Source: Megaleporinus macrocephalus
Lineage: Eukaryota > Chordata > Actinopteri > Characiformes > Anostomidae
Assembly: GCA_021613375.1 (NCBI GenBank)
Contig: CM038719.1
Coordinates: forward strand, 34,200,747 to 34,264,746
Direction of reading: 5' to 3'
Length of the DNA: 64,000 nt
Both the position numbers and the translations under genes were made by a program. Numbering within the stretch: the first letter of the stretch is position 1; the number at the start of each line of letters is the position of its first letter. The notes under the pieces were generated by a model. It was given only the letters and a program-made list of their open reading frames with translations, was not told where the DNA came from and made no database searches. Positions 22,230-34,599 of this stretch are shown here, piece by piece.

Positions 22230-23040
22230 GATACATACAGTAAGATTATAAAAATTCACTATGCTCTGTGTTTCTTTGGCCGTTTAGCACTAACTAGCAC
22301 TAACAGTAATATATTAATGGAGATGTCATGTTCTAGTAATGTTCCTGGCAGGATCCACAGTAACATTAATGCTAATAATGTGTGTCATAATGTCTATAAG
22401 ATGGACAGGTGAATAGGTGATGAGAGAATGTGTTCTGGATAAGGGGGGTGGGGTCAGCAGTGGCTCAGTATAATTTAAAGGAACCGACATTCAAACCAGC
22501 CGCGCTGTGCAGAGCTGTTTCAACAGGCGAAGAAGAAAGCCATGCTGCTTCAACCTTGTGCAATTTTAACCAATGCATGTCACAGACATTTTATTAAGAC
22601 CCCAGAGAGACTGTGTCAGCTTATGGAATAGGGGTCTGATACCTGCTGAATTTGTGTAAAGGTTTCATTTCAAAGCAGAAGTTGATATGAACCTGCAGTT
22701 CATCCTTCCTTGCCTCCTCTGAGATGCTTTACTCAGCTTTGTCTGCAGCTGTTTGTCTCTTCTCATCTATTGAGAAACTGAATGAAGCTGCGTGAGGCAA
22801 TAATAAGAGCTGGAGAAGTATTCAGTTGCAGAAGTGCTGGCTGAAGGGTATTGGTCAAAACTTCATTGCTCAAGAGTCAGCTTTGGTGTGACCAGAGTTT
22901 AAAGGCATTTGCAGAAAAACATGAGAAGAAATGATCATCTGTGAAGATGTTTATCCAGATCATTGAATAACTAAAGGCAACTGGACTTAATGGTTTAATC
23001 TTTAAAATGCATTGTTTTAAAAAAAAAAGAACAATAATCT
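22230..23040. other. Non-coding stretch upstream of gene 1
   Basis: No first exon for gene 1 could be supported here. A weak candidate (minus strand ATGAACTGCAG|GTTCAT near 22698) has a poor donor and no acceptor. Just before this stretch, near 22197-22230, lies the inverted copy of the motif ATGTAACTGCTGCA. Confidence 0.3.
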
Positions 23041-23045
23041 GGCAT

Positions 23046-23230
23046 AGGGCAGCACAGTGCCATGGTAGAGAGCAATGTCGCCTCATAGCAACAAGGGCCT
23101 GGGGTCAATTCCCTCGCTGGGTGACCAGGGTCCTTTCTGTGTGGAGTTTGCATGCGCTCCCTATGTTGGTGTGCAGCCAGCTGGTGATGCTAAGCTTCCC
23201 CTATGTGTGTGGGATAGACTCCAGCACCCC
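23046..23230 (+). repeat. SINE-like repeat, GGCAGCACAGTGCC copy
   Basis: GGGCAGCACAGTGCCATGG head, TGTCGCCTCATAGCAAC, then GTCCTTTCTGTGTGGAGTTT. Same family as 13343; it abuts the repeat at 23220-23570. Confidence 0.6.
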
Positions 23231-23570
23231 TGCTTCCTGCTTTGTCCAAGTAATCTCAATCACATTCACTGATGTTGAGGTCTGGACTCTGGGATGGTCA
23301 GTCAATTTTTCTGAGAACAGCATCAGCGTCTTTCTTTGATGTGTCTGTATCTCCTTTTCTCAGCGAGGACCTTCTTGAGCTATACATTCTTTTAGACCCA
23401 TAGCACTGAGGTGTCTTCTCACAGTGGAAGACAGAAACATCTGTGGATGTTTTCAGATCGAAGCAAGAGTGGAGCTTGGCGTTCTCTTCTCTCTAAAAGA
23501 TGAAAGTGCTGGAGGTCTACAAAGCCTTCCAGGTGGTCATTAGGAGTAACATTTTCTCTGTAGGTTTTAT
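23220..23570 (+). repeat. Dispersed repeat, fullest direct copy
   Basis: Runs from CCCCTGCTTCCTGCTTTGTC to CCTTCCAGGTGGTCATTAG. Its right half is the reverse complement of 21170-21525. No coding potential. Confidence 0.55.
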
Positions 23571-24902
23571 TTATGGCCAGAGCTCTAATTTTACTGTCTC
23601 TCTATCTCCTTCCTCATCATGCAAGTTATCTTATATCTAATCGCCTTAGAAATATGGCCTGAAAACGTTTACTTCATGCTTGTGTTAAGTGAAAATGAAA
23701 CAAAACACGGTTGTTTAATGTAGATACACAAAGCACTGTAGTGAGACGTGTATGACTTACAGTAATACAGGTGACTCAGTGACTGATAACCAGCTGTGTT
23801 CAACCTACTATTTCAACAACTGTGTGTTTAAACTCTTTTATTTGACTAAGATTAAGCTTCAGCTCGCACGCTATCACTGCTTGTTTGCTTCGGCTTTAAA
23901 GTGAGGAACTATCTGGAAATTACCGGAAAACTGTTGCTTTTGTTTGTTATTCTTATTAGTAGTGGTGATAGAATCAGTACGATATCTCTGAGTAAATCGG
24001 GACACATCATCAGCGAAGTGCCTGGAAGCATCAGGAGATGTACCTACAGAAAAATAATAGTGGCAACCATGACTGTTGATCATGGTTATCTTTCACACAG
24101 TTATCGTCCACATGGTTATCTTCCACATGAGGCTTTTATTATTGGTGTTCTGACGATTGGTCCTACCTTGTGGAAACGTCCTACTGCAGATCTATTGATC
24201 TGTGCTACCTTGGCAGAAAATAATACCATGTTTTGTGTTACTCTTTCTATTTGATAACACTCCCAGCATTAAAACCACTGGTAGGACTATTTGATAGCGT
24301 AAATATGGTCATAAAACAGTACCCCTGCTATTTTTTCAACGATTATGAACTGCCATGAACACTTTTGGAACACTCCAGCAGACAGTAACATTAGGCTACA
24401 TTTAGATAGTAAGCTTAAAGAAAACAATTCACATTAAAAAGATGTTAAAACATTATAAAGAACAAATTAACATGCTGCACTGTAGAAAAATCCAAGGCAA
24501 GGTGGGATAAAATTATAGGCGTACGCGCCAACCATCGAAATCTTGTTGTAATCGTCATGGGGCCAATCGCTTCGTAGGACGAAATGATAGAACACCGGCA
24601 CAGGCCTGTTGACTTAGATTAAGTGCATCTGCAGGTTTCTGTCTGCGAGTAAACTGAGATATGGTGGTCATACAGTTAACAATGCCTGACAGCATTACCA
24701 GAAACTAGAACATATTAGTCAGTATGACTTAAACCGATGTTTCAGGAGGTCCAGACAATGAGACTTTTGATATTGCTTCTTAAAAAACACCAAGACGCCA
24801 ACATTAACCAATCTTTTCTTATGTGCTACTTCTTTTGAGGTCAGAACAGAATCTATAGCCTTTTTTCTTAGAATTAAGAATTACTAACATTTTTCTGGAT
24901 AC
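23571..24902. other. Non-coding stretch, nothing recognised
   Basis: The 117-codon plus-strand frame at 23901-24254 has no recognised domain, no splice context and low-complexity repeats (CATGGTTATCTT twice). I do not call it a gene. Confidence 0.3.
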
Positions 24903-25110
24903 ATTAATAGGGCAGCATGGTGGCACAGTGGATAGCACTGTCGCTGATGGTGTGGGTTCAAAGCTATGCAGTCAGCTGGAGATGCTAAACTGCCCCATAG
25001 GTGAGTGAGTGTGTTTGTTTGTGAACGTGTATGTCTGTGTGTCTGCCGTGTGATGGTCAGGTGACTTCTGCCCAGTAAGGGCTGGGACAGACTCCAGCTG
25101 TGTAGATAAT
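24903..25110 (+). repeat. SINE-like repeat copy
   Basis: GGGCAGCATGGTGGCACAGTGGATAGCACTG-type head with the A-box-like part preserved; ends near GGGCTGGGACAGACTCCAG. Same family as 13343. Confidence 0.65.
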
Positions 25111-26249
25111 TAATAAAATGAAAGCTTTTTAGAACCTTAGAACCTTTCTCAAGAACAAATTTAAAAATAACTTGAGATATTAGTGAATGAGGCCCCATAT
25201 TAGTATTGAGCAAGTAAACTGCAGCCTTAGCAACACTACATGTGTAATACTCAAAGAAGTTCATGAACAAGGTCTTAAAATGTATGTCTACTGATATACA
25301 TACAGAGGCCAAGGGTCAGTTCTACACAGATGCATGCAAATTAAATGCTGTTATATTTGCATGAGAGAATCAGTTTTACAGAAATCATATGTTGCACTGC
25401 CCTCTAGAGGTAGAGATGCATGCAAAATCTGCTCCTCTCATTGCATGGAAACTTTGCACCACACCTGAACTGGTAATCTTTTAATAGATCTCTCAAGCAC
25501 ACAGAGGCTCCGCCTAATCCCACGTTTCCCATGATAAGGCTGTAGCTCAGGTAAAGCAGGAAATGAAGGGAGATCTTGTGATCGAAACGTTATATTCAGC
25601 ACTTCAAATATTGATTTAAAAAAGGGGAAATCTCTGAGACGTCCATGTCGTTACTGCAATGAACACAAAATTGGTACAACATCATGGAAATGTAGTATCG
25701 ATACAAACTCAAGCACTGTGGTTCACAATATCTACTAAATGCCGTGTGTCTGCCTCACAGTCTTCGTTTCCGTCAAGAGTCTACTTTACCAGATAAAAGC
25801 AGATACATATCCTTTCGTTTGGAGATATCTGAAGATATGTTTCATGACGTGCCATACTGCAACGCACTGCATATCACCAATCTCTACAAAGCGTAAGACC
25901 ATCACATCTTGGCTCAAGTACTTTGATCATATAATTTTAGAAAGGCCTACTACCGTTTGTATCAGAGTCAGGCATCTTTACATCGTGCAGGTCTATTGGA
26001 CATTGAGGCACAAACTGATCCCATATCAGCAATTACTCTGAAATGGTTGATAAATAAAGCAATTGCTTGGGCAGAAGCAAACTAACAGAAACAAACCAAG
26101 CCTATAACCACCTTTAGTGGTCAGTGGCCTGTCTTGGCATCCATTTGATGACCAAACGCACTGAGGGTACACAGTCACGGACAGTTTTAACCCTGGTTGG
26201 ATCAAATTTAAACCAAGCTATAATCTTATATTACAAAACCTTCACACTT
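25111..26249. other. Non-coding stretch, nothing recognised
   Basis: The 100-codon frame at 25739-26041 has no homologue I can name and no splice or start context that stands out. Confidence 0.3.
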
Positions 26250-26560
26250 AAAAAATATGGCTCATCAGAGGTTCTTTAGTGAAGGAAATAGTTCATATAG
26301 AACCTTGAGTTTGACATAGAACCACTTGTATGCTGACTGTCCAGCTAACATTGTTAAATGGTTCTTCAGATCAATGGAGAATATGTTGTATATGGTTCTC
26401 GACACTGTAACAATAGGAGAAGCCTTTTTTGTGCTAATTAGATCTCCATACAACACATTCTCCATCAGTCTGAGGAACCATTTCACCATGCATAGAAGAC
26501 TGAGATGGTTCTATATAGAACTTAGAACCATCTTTTTGCCTGTAGGTGGAACAACTGACC
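26250..26560. mobile_element. Palindromic MITE with GGTTCT motifs
   Basis: Strong self-complementarity: TAAATGGTTCTTCAGATC and GGAGAATATGTTGTATATGG pair with CCATACAACACATTCTCC and GAGGAACCATTTCACC. Outer arms carry AGAACC/GGTTCT. The overlapping open frames on both strands (26265-26489 minus, 26326-26607 plus) are a by-product of the palindrome. Confidence 0.7.
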
Positions 26561-26984
26561 TGGTTGTGGTATCCATTGGGTCGGCATTCAAAACTGTAGG
26601 ACACTGAGGTAGGTTCTTCTCGCTTTAGATTTTATTCATCAGACAGGTCTGCTTCACTGTGGAGCAGAAAAGAGGCTGTTGTTCACATGAAGGTGAGGCA
26701 AATAAAGTGACCATCCCTTCTTATAATCCTCACCATGAAGTCCACTCCGAACTTTTTCTATGATAGGCAGTAATGAAAGCTTTGTAACATATGCTATAAA
26801 CGTGAAGGTTCTCAAAGAGAACTTCCAGAAAGCTTTACGATAAAAAAAACACTGACCAGGCTGACCAGTCCGGCGCTGCTCCTCGGTCTAATCAGAATGA
26901 ATCCTGTCTTCAGCTGCAGATAAACTTTACAGCGTACTTTTAAGCTGTTAAATAATTAAGTTTCGCTTTCCTTTCTCTCTGACG

Positions 26985-27180
26985 CCTCAGTTCACGTCTG
27001 ATTGTTGTCGTTCCGACGCCCGCATTCCGACAAGGTCCGCCCCCGCTGCGCTGTGATTGGGTAGTGCTTCATCAATCAAACACGCTTCCGACCGGCGTAG
27101 CCAATCCCAGCGCAGGAGACCGAATAAATTTGCATCTGAAATAGAAAAACCACGGAAACCGTCTTTTTCAGACACAGAAC
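26985..27180. promoter_or_regulatory. Promoter-like CpG/CCAAT/octamer cluster without a gene
   Basis: Within 200 bp: GC box (CCGCCCCC at about 27037), two CCAAT-type boxes in opposite orientations (GTGATTGGGT at about 27053, AGCCAATCCC at about 27099), an octamer ATTTGCAT (about 27128) and local CpG richness unlike its AT-rich surroundings. No coding exon with a donor follows on either strand. It could be the promoter of an untranslated first exon, a noncoding RNA, or a decayed gene start. Confidence 0.35.
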
Positions 27181-27477
27181 ACGAACAACAACAAACAAGA
27201 GCTCCAGTACTGCAGTGATAGTGAGCCAGCTTTCAGGATTTTATATAAAGACCTAGTTTGTCTCATATGGAGCTTGAGTTCTGGTTTAAATTGGCTAAGA
27301 ACGCTGGTACAAAGACAACAACAGTTCGTACTGGTCTTTAATTAACCAGCTTTACTAAGAAATCATTCTCTATTAAACATATTCCTAGTCAAAACTAAAC
27401 TTAACCACTGTTCAATTTAACTTTTAACACCTCACATCAAGTTCCAGGATTTATTTCTCCACCGGTCTCCAACAAAG

Positions 27478-27545
27478 CCCCGCCCCCTACTCCACGTTTG
27501 GCCAATCACAAACATTGACAGGATTATCCGGTCCGCCCATTTAAA
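27478..27545. promoter_or_regulatory. Second GC-box/CCAAT cluster
   Basis: CCCCGCCCCCTACTCC followed by TTTGGCCAATCACAAAC and GGTCCGCCCATTTAAAA within 70 bp. Lies about 350 bp right of the first cluster and just left of the foldback-like repeat. Confidence 0.3.
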
Positions 27546-27619
27546 ACAAACGACCAGCTGAATTAGTGCCTAGTAAAGGTTATGACGATTGACAGATTAA
27601 AAAAAAAAAACATCAATAA

Positions 27620-28110
27620 CTAGATGAAACCATAATGTTTGGGCTCGGCCAATAATGAATGGAACCCTATGGGAGGAACGAGGAATGAATAAACGACAAA
27701 TAGACAAGTGCAGGTCAATATATCTGTGGATTAGAGGTTGTGGGTCTGCCCTAAAAGAGGACATGCAGTTTGGAGGCTGCAGGTTAAATGAAACCATGAT
27801 GTTTGGGTGTGACCAAAAATGAATAGGACTGTATGGAAAAAAGAGGGATAAAAAACCAACAAACAGGTGAGTAGGGGTCGAAACAACACTGTGGTTGTTG
27901 GTCAGGGTCTGCCCTGAATCAGTGTATGTGAATTGGTGTCTGTCAGTCAAGCAGAAGTTCAGTAGATTGGTGTGCACTTTTCCATCCTATTCATTCTCTG
28001 TGGGACAAAAAATCCAGAAAAAATCTGTTGTTTTCCGGAATCTGTGCATCTGATCAAAAAGCTGTATACAAGCCCCAATCACACAGAAAATTACAGAAAG
28101 ATCTGACAGA
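27620..28110 (+). repeat. Left arm of a foldback-like element
   Basis: The reverse complement of most of this arm occurs at 29790-30340 (shared TTCCGGAATCTGTGCATCTG and AAAAGCTGTATACAAGCCC). It contains two or three roughly 120-bp sub-repeats (ATGTTTGGGCTCGGCC; GAGGTTGTGGGTCTGCCC). Confidence 0.8.
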
Positions 28111-29044
28111 AAGCAAAAATTGAGGTCTGGTTTCTCAACGTAAGAGAGAATCATACAATTTAATGTTCACCTCATTAGAAACAGCTGGATGTCCATTAAT
28201 TGTCCAGTTCGCTTACATGTCCATTACAAAGATGTACATTTACATGGTCTCTGGATTCCAGCTTATTGACCAATGTCATCTCTCTTTAATTATTTATTTT
28301 TTTTGTTTTGTTGAGGCAGTGATGCAACACAGTGGCAAACCAAACATCACATTTGATGTCAAATTGTTATATAATAAAATGTTGCAGTCTTCATTTTTAA
28401 CTTTTGTTAATTTTTAAAAGTAAAATATAATAAACAAACTTTCCAGGGTGCCAGTGATTCCAGGAACTAAAATAAAATATAACACAATAAATCTTGAGCT
28501 CTGTGGTGGCTGTAATATATGATGGCACAGAATGGGCTTTATGGGATTCGCTGTTTCACCTCAGTCATTATCCCAGTTTTATGGAGTGTTATATGATATC
28601 ATTGCTGATAACGTTACAGAGAAACAGGCAGGAAAATAAGAGCTTCGGTCTCCGCAAAAGTTTAGCGTGGGCTCACCATATATCATAAAGACAAATTGGA
28701 AAAAGCTAGTGGACGCTGTTGTAAATGTAGACATTTAAATAATAAATAGTTATTATTTTCATTTGAAGCTTAACTAAGGACAATCAAGAAGATGCAGGAC
28801 AAGGAAAAGTTATAAAACCAGAAGGCAAAATACAGCAAACAGTCTGAAAGGCTAAAGATAAAGAAATGGAAGTTATGAATACAGAAAAAAGGTCGGGGTG
28901 TCAAGGAACAGGTGTAACACACCAGGAAGGCCAGTGCCTGAGTTTTGTGAGTCACACAATTACCCAAGGGATTCTGGGAGTTGAAGTCCAGAAGATTGGT
29001 GTGGAGAGTGCACACTACAGAGCCAGAGGGAGGCATAACAATAT
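28111..29044. other. Spacer of the foldback-like element
   Basis: No transposase frame or recognised domain. Several short AT-rich frames without homology. Confidence 0.35.
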
Positions 29045-29340
29045 GAACTAGAGAAGTGCATTTCCTGAAGTAAACACAGGATGGTTGTGCATAATTGACA
29101 AATAGAAAAGTGTGGGTGTGTTTGTGGAGTAGAGGTTGGGGATCTGTATTGAGGGAGTACTGGCAGTTTGGTGGGGCAGTTTGAAGGTGTGAATAAACAA
29201 CAAATAGATCAGTGCAGTTCAGTATGTCTGTGGATTAGAGGTTGGGGATCTGCCTTAACAGATTACATGCATGTAGGTTAAATGACACCATGAGGTTTGG
29301 GTGTGACCGAAAATGAATAGGACTATATGGAGAGAAAAAA
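29045..29340 (+). repeat. Internal direct copy of the same repeat
   Basis: Starts AACTAGAGAAGTGCATTTCC, then GGATGGTTGTGCATAATTGA and GAGGTTGGGGATCTG. Same orientation as 5735 and 27620. Nested in or adjacent to the foldback-like structure. Confidence 0.7.
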
Positions 29341-29789
29341 AAGAATTAATAGGCTGTCATAAAAATGACTGATGGGGAAAATGACTCTCTTTATGACTCT
29401 AGGCCTAATAACAGCTAAATTATGGAATAGATGAACTGAGTTTGTGACTGCTTCTCTGGAAGGGTTGCTTTGCATCTATATAAATTTGAATACATGATGC
29501 AGTTTAAAATGTTATAATTTGCTTATAAAGACATTTACCACATTTGATAAACATTACATGTGTGTTTGGGGTAATTTGGTGAGGTTGCCAGTCTTCTGGC
29601 AAGTAGCAATCCCAGAGTCAAACTAAGGGCTGACATTTATCAATGCCAGCCAATAAATACAGATAGTTTTCCAGCATGTGGTGGGGAAACATACATAAAA
29701 TATGTTTACCTAAATTACTATATTATTATTTGTTATTTGTTTTCTGATATGTTTTTGTCACATATCTCATCCTGCAGTTTTCTAAAAAT

Positions 29790-30340
29790 CAACACAGCAT
29801 CAACTCCAGATTGTCCAGTCTGATTGTGTGATTCGGGCTTGTATACAGCTTTTTGATCAGATGCACGGATTCCGGAAAACAACAGATTTTTTCCTGACTT
29901 TTTTCTATAGAGAATGAATAGAATGGAAAAGTGCATGCCAATCTACTAAGCTTCTACTCAACCGCAAAACACCTTTTCGCATATACTGACTCAGGACGCA
30001 CCCCGACCACAAATTAAGTGTTGGTTCGACCCACACTCATCTGTTTTTTTTTTTCATCCCTCTTTTTTCCCCATAGTCTTATTCATTTTCAAATTCACCC
30101 AAACCTCATGTTCTCATTTAACCTACAGCCTCCATATACTGCATATACTCTTTTAAGGCAGATCCCCAATCTCTAATCCACACACATACATTATTTGTTG
30201 TTTATTCTTCCCCAGTTTTGTGGATTAGCCCCAACGTCTAATCCACAGACAAACCCACCCACCCACTACTCCTCTATTTATTGTTTATGCGCAACCATCC
30301 TGCGTTTCCCATAGAAAATGCAATTTTCTAGTTTTTAATG
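29790..30340 (-). repeat. Right arm of the foldback-like element
   Basis: Inverted copy of 27620-28110, extended by the terminal motif (minus strand AACTAGAAAATTGCATTTTC) that also starts the copies at 5735 and 29045. Confidence 0.8.
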
Positions 30341-30344
30341 TAAT

Positions 30345-33300
30345 TTTTTTTCAAGCTCCCTTAAACTTAACTGTTTTATACTATAAAGTGGTGTTAAATA
30401 TAACAAACCACAGCAAACTAGTATCATGCAACAGATTTCAAAAATGGACTACGTCTCATTCAAAAACTAAAAAACTTGCAATACTAGTTTTATCCACCTA
30501 AGAAACAGCTATATCCAGCTAAGGTGGTCATTTTTGTTATTTTTTGTCATTTATGCTGCTCCAAATCATCCTTGGCTAATCAGCTGCTAGCTAATTATAG
30601 CTAGATTAACTTGTTGGCTGATATAATACAAACATTGTACTATATATGCACACTTGCACAAATGTTTATAATTACACAGAATCATGTGTAGAATTAAGCA
30701 AAGCTTATATTTTTCTCAGTAAAGTGTGACAACATCAGCAAAAACAGCAGTTTTGTGGAGGCTAGCATGAATGCTAACAGTATCAACAGTAGCTTACTTT
30801 GACAGACACACAGTAATAACTATAGCAACAAAATAGTAATCAGTACATTATTATATGATTCTAGTTTACGTTCTGGAGCATGTGTTGGTGATCTTATAGT
30901 GCTTGGTGACTTTATTTTAACCCATAAGTGTAAGGAATTTACTAATTGTTGATTAGCATTAACTGTTAGCAAATACAGGCGAGAGCTCCACTGAGTACCA
31001 CTAGGTAACAAACAGAAAACTGTAATTGATGACCAATGTCACAAAAAAAGTGTTTAAGGTCGTAAACAGGGCTGATGTTTCCAGCTTTTTTTATGGAAGC
31101 ATGAAATTACAGCTGTAGGCTTCACCCAGAAGTGTAGCACAGCATAGCACATAACACAGCTCAACACAAGCTTATTCATGACATGAGCTGCTTTGGGCGA
31201 ACAGCACCACAAGACTGGACAGCCCACCAGCTGGACAATAGAAGGATTTGTTAAACAGTGACCTCAGCTACTGCACTGCTGTGCACATACACAAAAACAT
31301 GCTGAATACTGCAGCAGCAATACTTAGACTCTGACTTTTTCTGTGTATTTTACTTATTAATCATCAGTTTACTTTGTCATAACATATAAGTATAGGCTAT
31401 TTATTGAAGTAATAATGCTAAAACACTTAGGTGACATAATAGCTTTCATGTTAATGAATATCATTGTAGTCCAAAGAAAGAAAAACATGCATCCCAAAAA
31501 AACTTTACAGGGAAGACCATAAACCTTCTCACTTTTATATATAAAATATTTTATATTTTATATTTTGGAAATATTTCCAAGCTATTTTGGAGGATTTCTA
31601 TTTGTCCATTCATCGTGAAATGTTCACACAATATAAAGGACAGCTGTCGTATTCAAATGAGAAAAATAAAAATCAATAGATGTTTCTCTTTGGACAACTA
31701 TAAACTATATTTTCTCTTCTCCATTTATTTACTTAAAATAAACGAATTCATTTATCAATTACTTGACCGGTTATTCACATTGAATATGTAAGCTGTTAAG
31801 TATGATATTGAGTGCAGTTAAATGGCACAGATGTACAATATTTTCTGCATAATTAAATTGGCCAAATATAATAAAAGACATATGATCATTTAAAATATTA
31901 TTATATTACGTTGCGACGTTGCTCATGGGTGACTGCAGATGAAGGACAGGAAGTGATTTTCCTCATATGGAGCTCTATAAAACCTCTTAAAGTACCTAAG
32001 CTTTAAGTCTTTTATGGTTCCTCAAAATCAGTTTAACTGAGAAACCACAAGGAGCTTTTATCAACAAAAGTCGTTGTTCATGAAGAAGAAAAATGCAAAA
32101 AAACACATTCAAAAAATGGCAGCAAATCACCAGTAAACAGTCACAGCACCCACAGGCCAACTGTTCACTATCCCACCCTTCTACCGACCACATGGGGGTG
32201 ATGTCAGATTTTTATTAGCCAGGTTTCACTTTCCATGGGAAAAGTGGCCAATAAAAAGCTGAGGTCACCCCTGTGCAGTCAGTAGGAGTGCATATTATAT
32301 TGTGTACAGTTGATCTGTGGGTGAACACTGGTGATAGATTTACAGGACAGTAAAAGAAAACCAAACAACAGACCAGACAAGATCATCTTATATCTTATAT
32401 AAGTTCTTATATCTGCTGCCTGGATAGAAGCTAATCAGGATGATATCTAACATATACTGTGATTTTCTGTTTGTATCATTCTCTCATAATATTGCTTAAA
32501 CTAGCGCAGTATGGGCTCCTCATCTCCATCTGTTCCATTTTGCTTTCTACCTACTGCCTAAATATTAGGAATCAGTGGAGCTGAAGTTCACAGAAAAAGA
32601 CTGATGTATTCAAGGGCGTAGAATTAGCATGGACTGAAGTGATGTGTCCTCACCAATATCCAGTGATTATTGAATCGTCCCCACCAGTAATTTGATGGCA
32701 GAAAAAAACGTTCTGTCAACGTCTCATTAACATACAGGTGCAGAAAGGGTTAAATCATGGAGTCCTACCTCACAGTAACACATATGGTCAGTGTGATTGG
32801 CTGTGCCGTTTCCTGCTGTCACGTGAGACTCTGTAGCTACGTTTGGTTGTTAGCAGTGCCAAAACTATAAGTAAAACTTTCCAGTCATATGCAAGACTTA
32901 CTGTGCAAGACTCAGGTGCAGCGTGGGAGACACATGGGTGTCAATTTCACTAATACTTTGTACTTTGTGCACAGCATACAGCAGACTAATGTCGTCTGTA
33001 GCTATGAATAACATGCACTATCTTTTATTAATGCTGATGTATTAGAGATGTCAGTTGCACTATAGCTGAAGTAAAGTTAATAAGTCTTTAGATGTAATGT
33101 CAATGCTTATTGGTTTGAAAGAAAATATGTCTTATACATTCATTGACACATTGAGAGAGATTTTTGTTTTGTGGTTGTTACTTTCTGTGGCTTTGTGGAG
33201 ATTATGCAGCTCCATCCTCTTTTATTACTGCTGATGTATGAGACCTTTTTCACTATGGCTGAAGTAAACTGAAGTCTAAACTACGTCTTTGACAGTCATT

Positions 33301-33529
33301 AGTTTAACGTTAATTTAACATTATATAATTCATGAATTAAATTAAGAATCACAGTCAAATGGTTGCTTATAAAATATTTTTGTATGTATTTTCTGTATTC
33401 TGTATTGATGCAGCTTTGCTCTTAGCACCTAAATCACCTGCAATGTCCCTTCCAACAAGATTACAGAACATACAGATATACTAAGAAATCTCTGGTGTAG
33501 CATTAATTTAATCAAGAGTAATCAGAAGT
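30345..33529. other. 3.2-kb non-coding stretch
   Basis: No exon supported. About 31555-31730 shares a diverged repeat with 56165-56345 (TTTCCAAGC.(A/G)TTTTGGA, CATTCATCGTGAAA-like, GATGTTTCTCTTTGGACA-like). The rest looks unique and AT-rich. Confidence 0.35.
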
Positions 33530-33534
33530 GTTAC

Positions 33535-34386
33535 TGTTACATGCCTGAGGTGCATGTACGTTGTGTGTGTATGTGTGTGTTTTCCTCTGCTTGCTGCCGG
33601 TTTTGCTCGAAGTACCTCGCTAGGAAGACACATCATCCAATAGCTACTGTGGAATCCTGGATTTGCTGATTACCTGGAAGAGGCGGGACTTTCGACTTAT
33701 AAGCAAGCATGTAGACAGACAGCAGCACGCATAGCATAAATGAAAGGAATCATGACCCCAAGACGAGACACACACACACGTCAACCTGTAGGAATGCTGG
33801 AAAAGGGCATAAGAGCTGAACTGAACTAAACTAAACTAAACCAAACTGAATTGGACCTGAACTGAATTGAACTGCTCTGATGTGCTGTGCTCTGGACAAA
33901 GGCTTGTATGAATTTGTTACGTGATTGGTTCTGATGGTTAGGTATAGTTACACAATGGCGGCAGAGTGGACAGGTAGGAAAAGATGACTGTACATTATAC
34001 AGTAGGTTTTGGTTTGTATAGAGACATTAGGTTAGGTTACAGATAATTGGTTAGCAAGGTAAGCTTTTTCTTTTGCTTTCTTTTCTTTGGTGCCGTCCTT
34101 GGTCCACCTATTTGCCTGTTTTGAAGTACTTACTTTTTTTCTCTCTTGCCTTCATTTGTTTCTTTAGTTTTTCTTTGAATTAGTATAGATTTAGATTTTG
34201 GATTATTATTATTATTATTATTATTACTACTACTACTAAATTATTGACATACAGTAAAGATTTTAAGAAAAGTTGCCTTGCTTGTTGAGTCCTTTCTGTT
34301 CTTTCAATCAATACACATTTTTACTCATACGTTTGATCCCTTATTAATTTCCTAGATGTTAGGTATATATGTCAGGGAACGTAACA
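33535..34386. mobile_element. Solo LTR, 852 bp, with 5-bp target duplication
   Basis: Begins TGTTACATGCCTGAGG, ends GGGAACGTAACA; the ends are inverted (TGTTAC/GTAACA). The 5-bp direct repeat GTTAC flanks it exactly (33530-33534 and 34387-34391). An ACTTATAAGC TATA-like site at about 33697 suggests plus orientation. No internal retroelement genes adjoin, so this fits LTR-LTR recombination. It contains an (ATT)n run near 34203-34230. Confidence 0.8.
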
Positions 34387-34599
34387 GTTACTTAGAGGAA
34401 TGCAAGGTTTAGTTTTCTGCTCACTACACTTCATGTTTGGGGTGGACTGGTCTTCTTTAATTTACAGGAATTTGATGACTACTGTTGACTGTGCACATTT
34501 TTCTTTGATTTTCTAATGGCACAGGGTTTGACAATATAACAAATGGAAGTAGTCTGTTAGGTAGGTGCTGTCTTGGAGAGATGGATACTTAATGGTTTG

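Noticed and set aside
23901..24254. 117-codon plus-strand frame as a small gene
   Set aside because: No recognised motif, splice site or paralogue; contains short tandem repeats.
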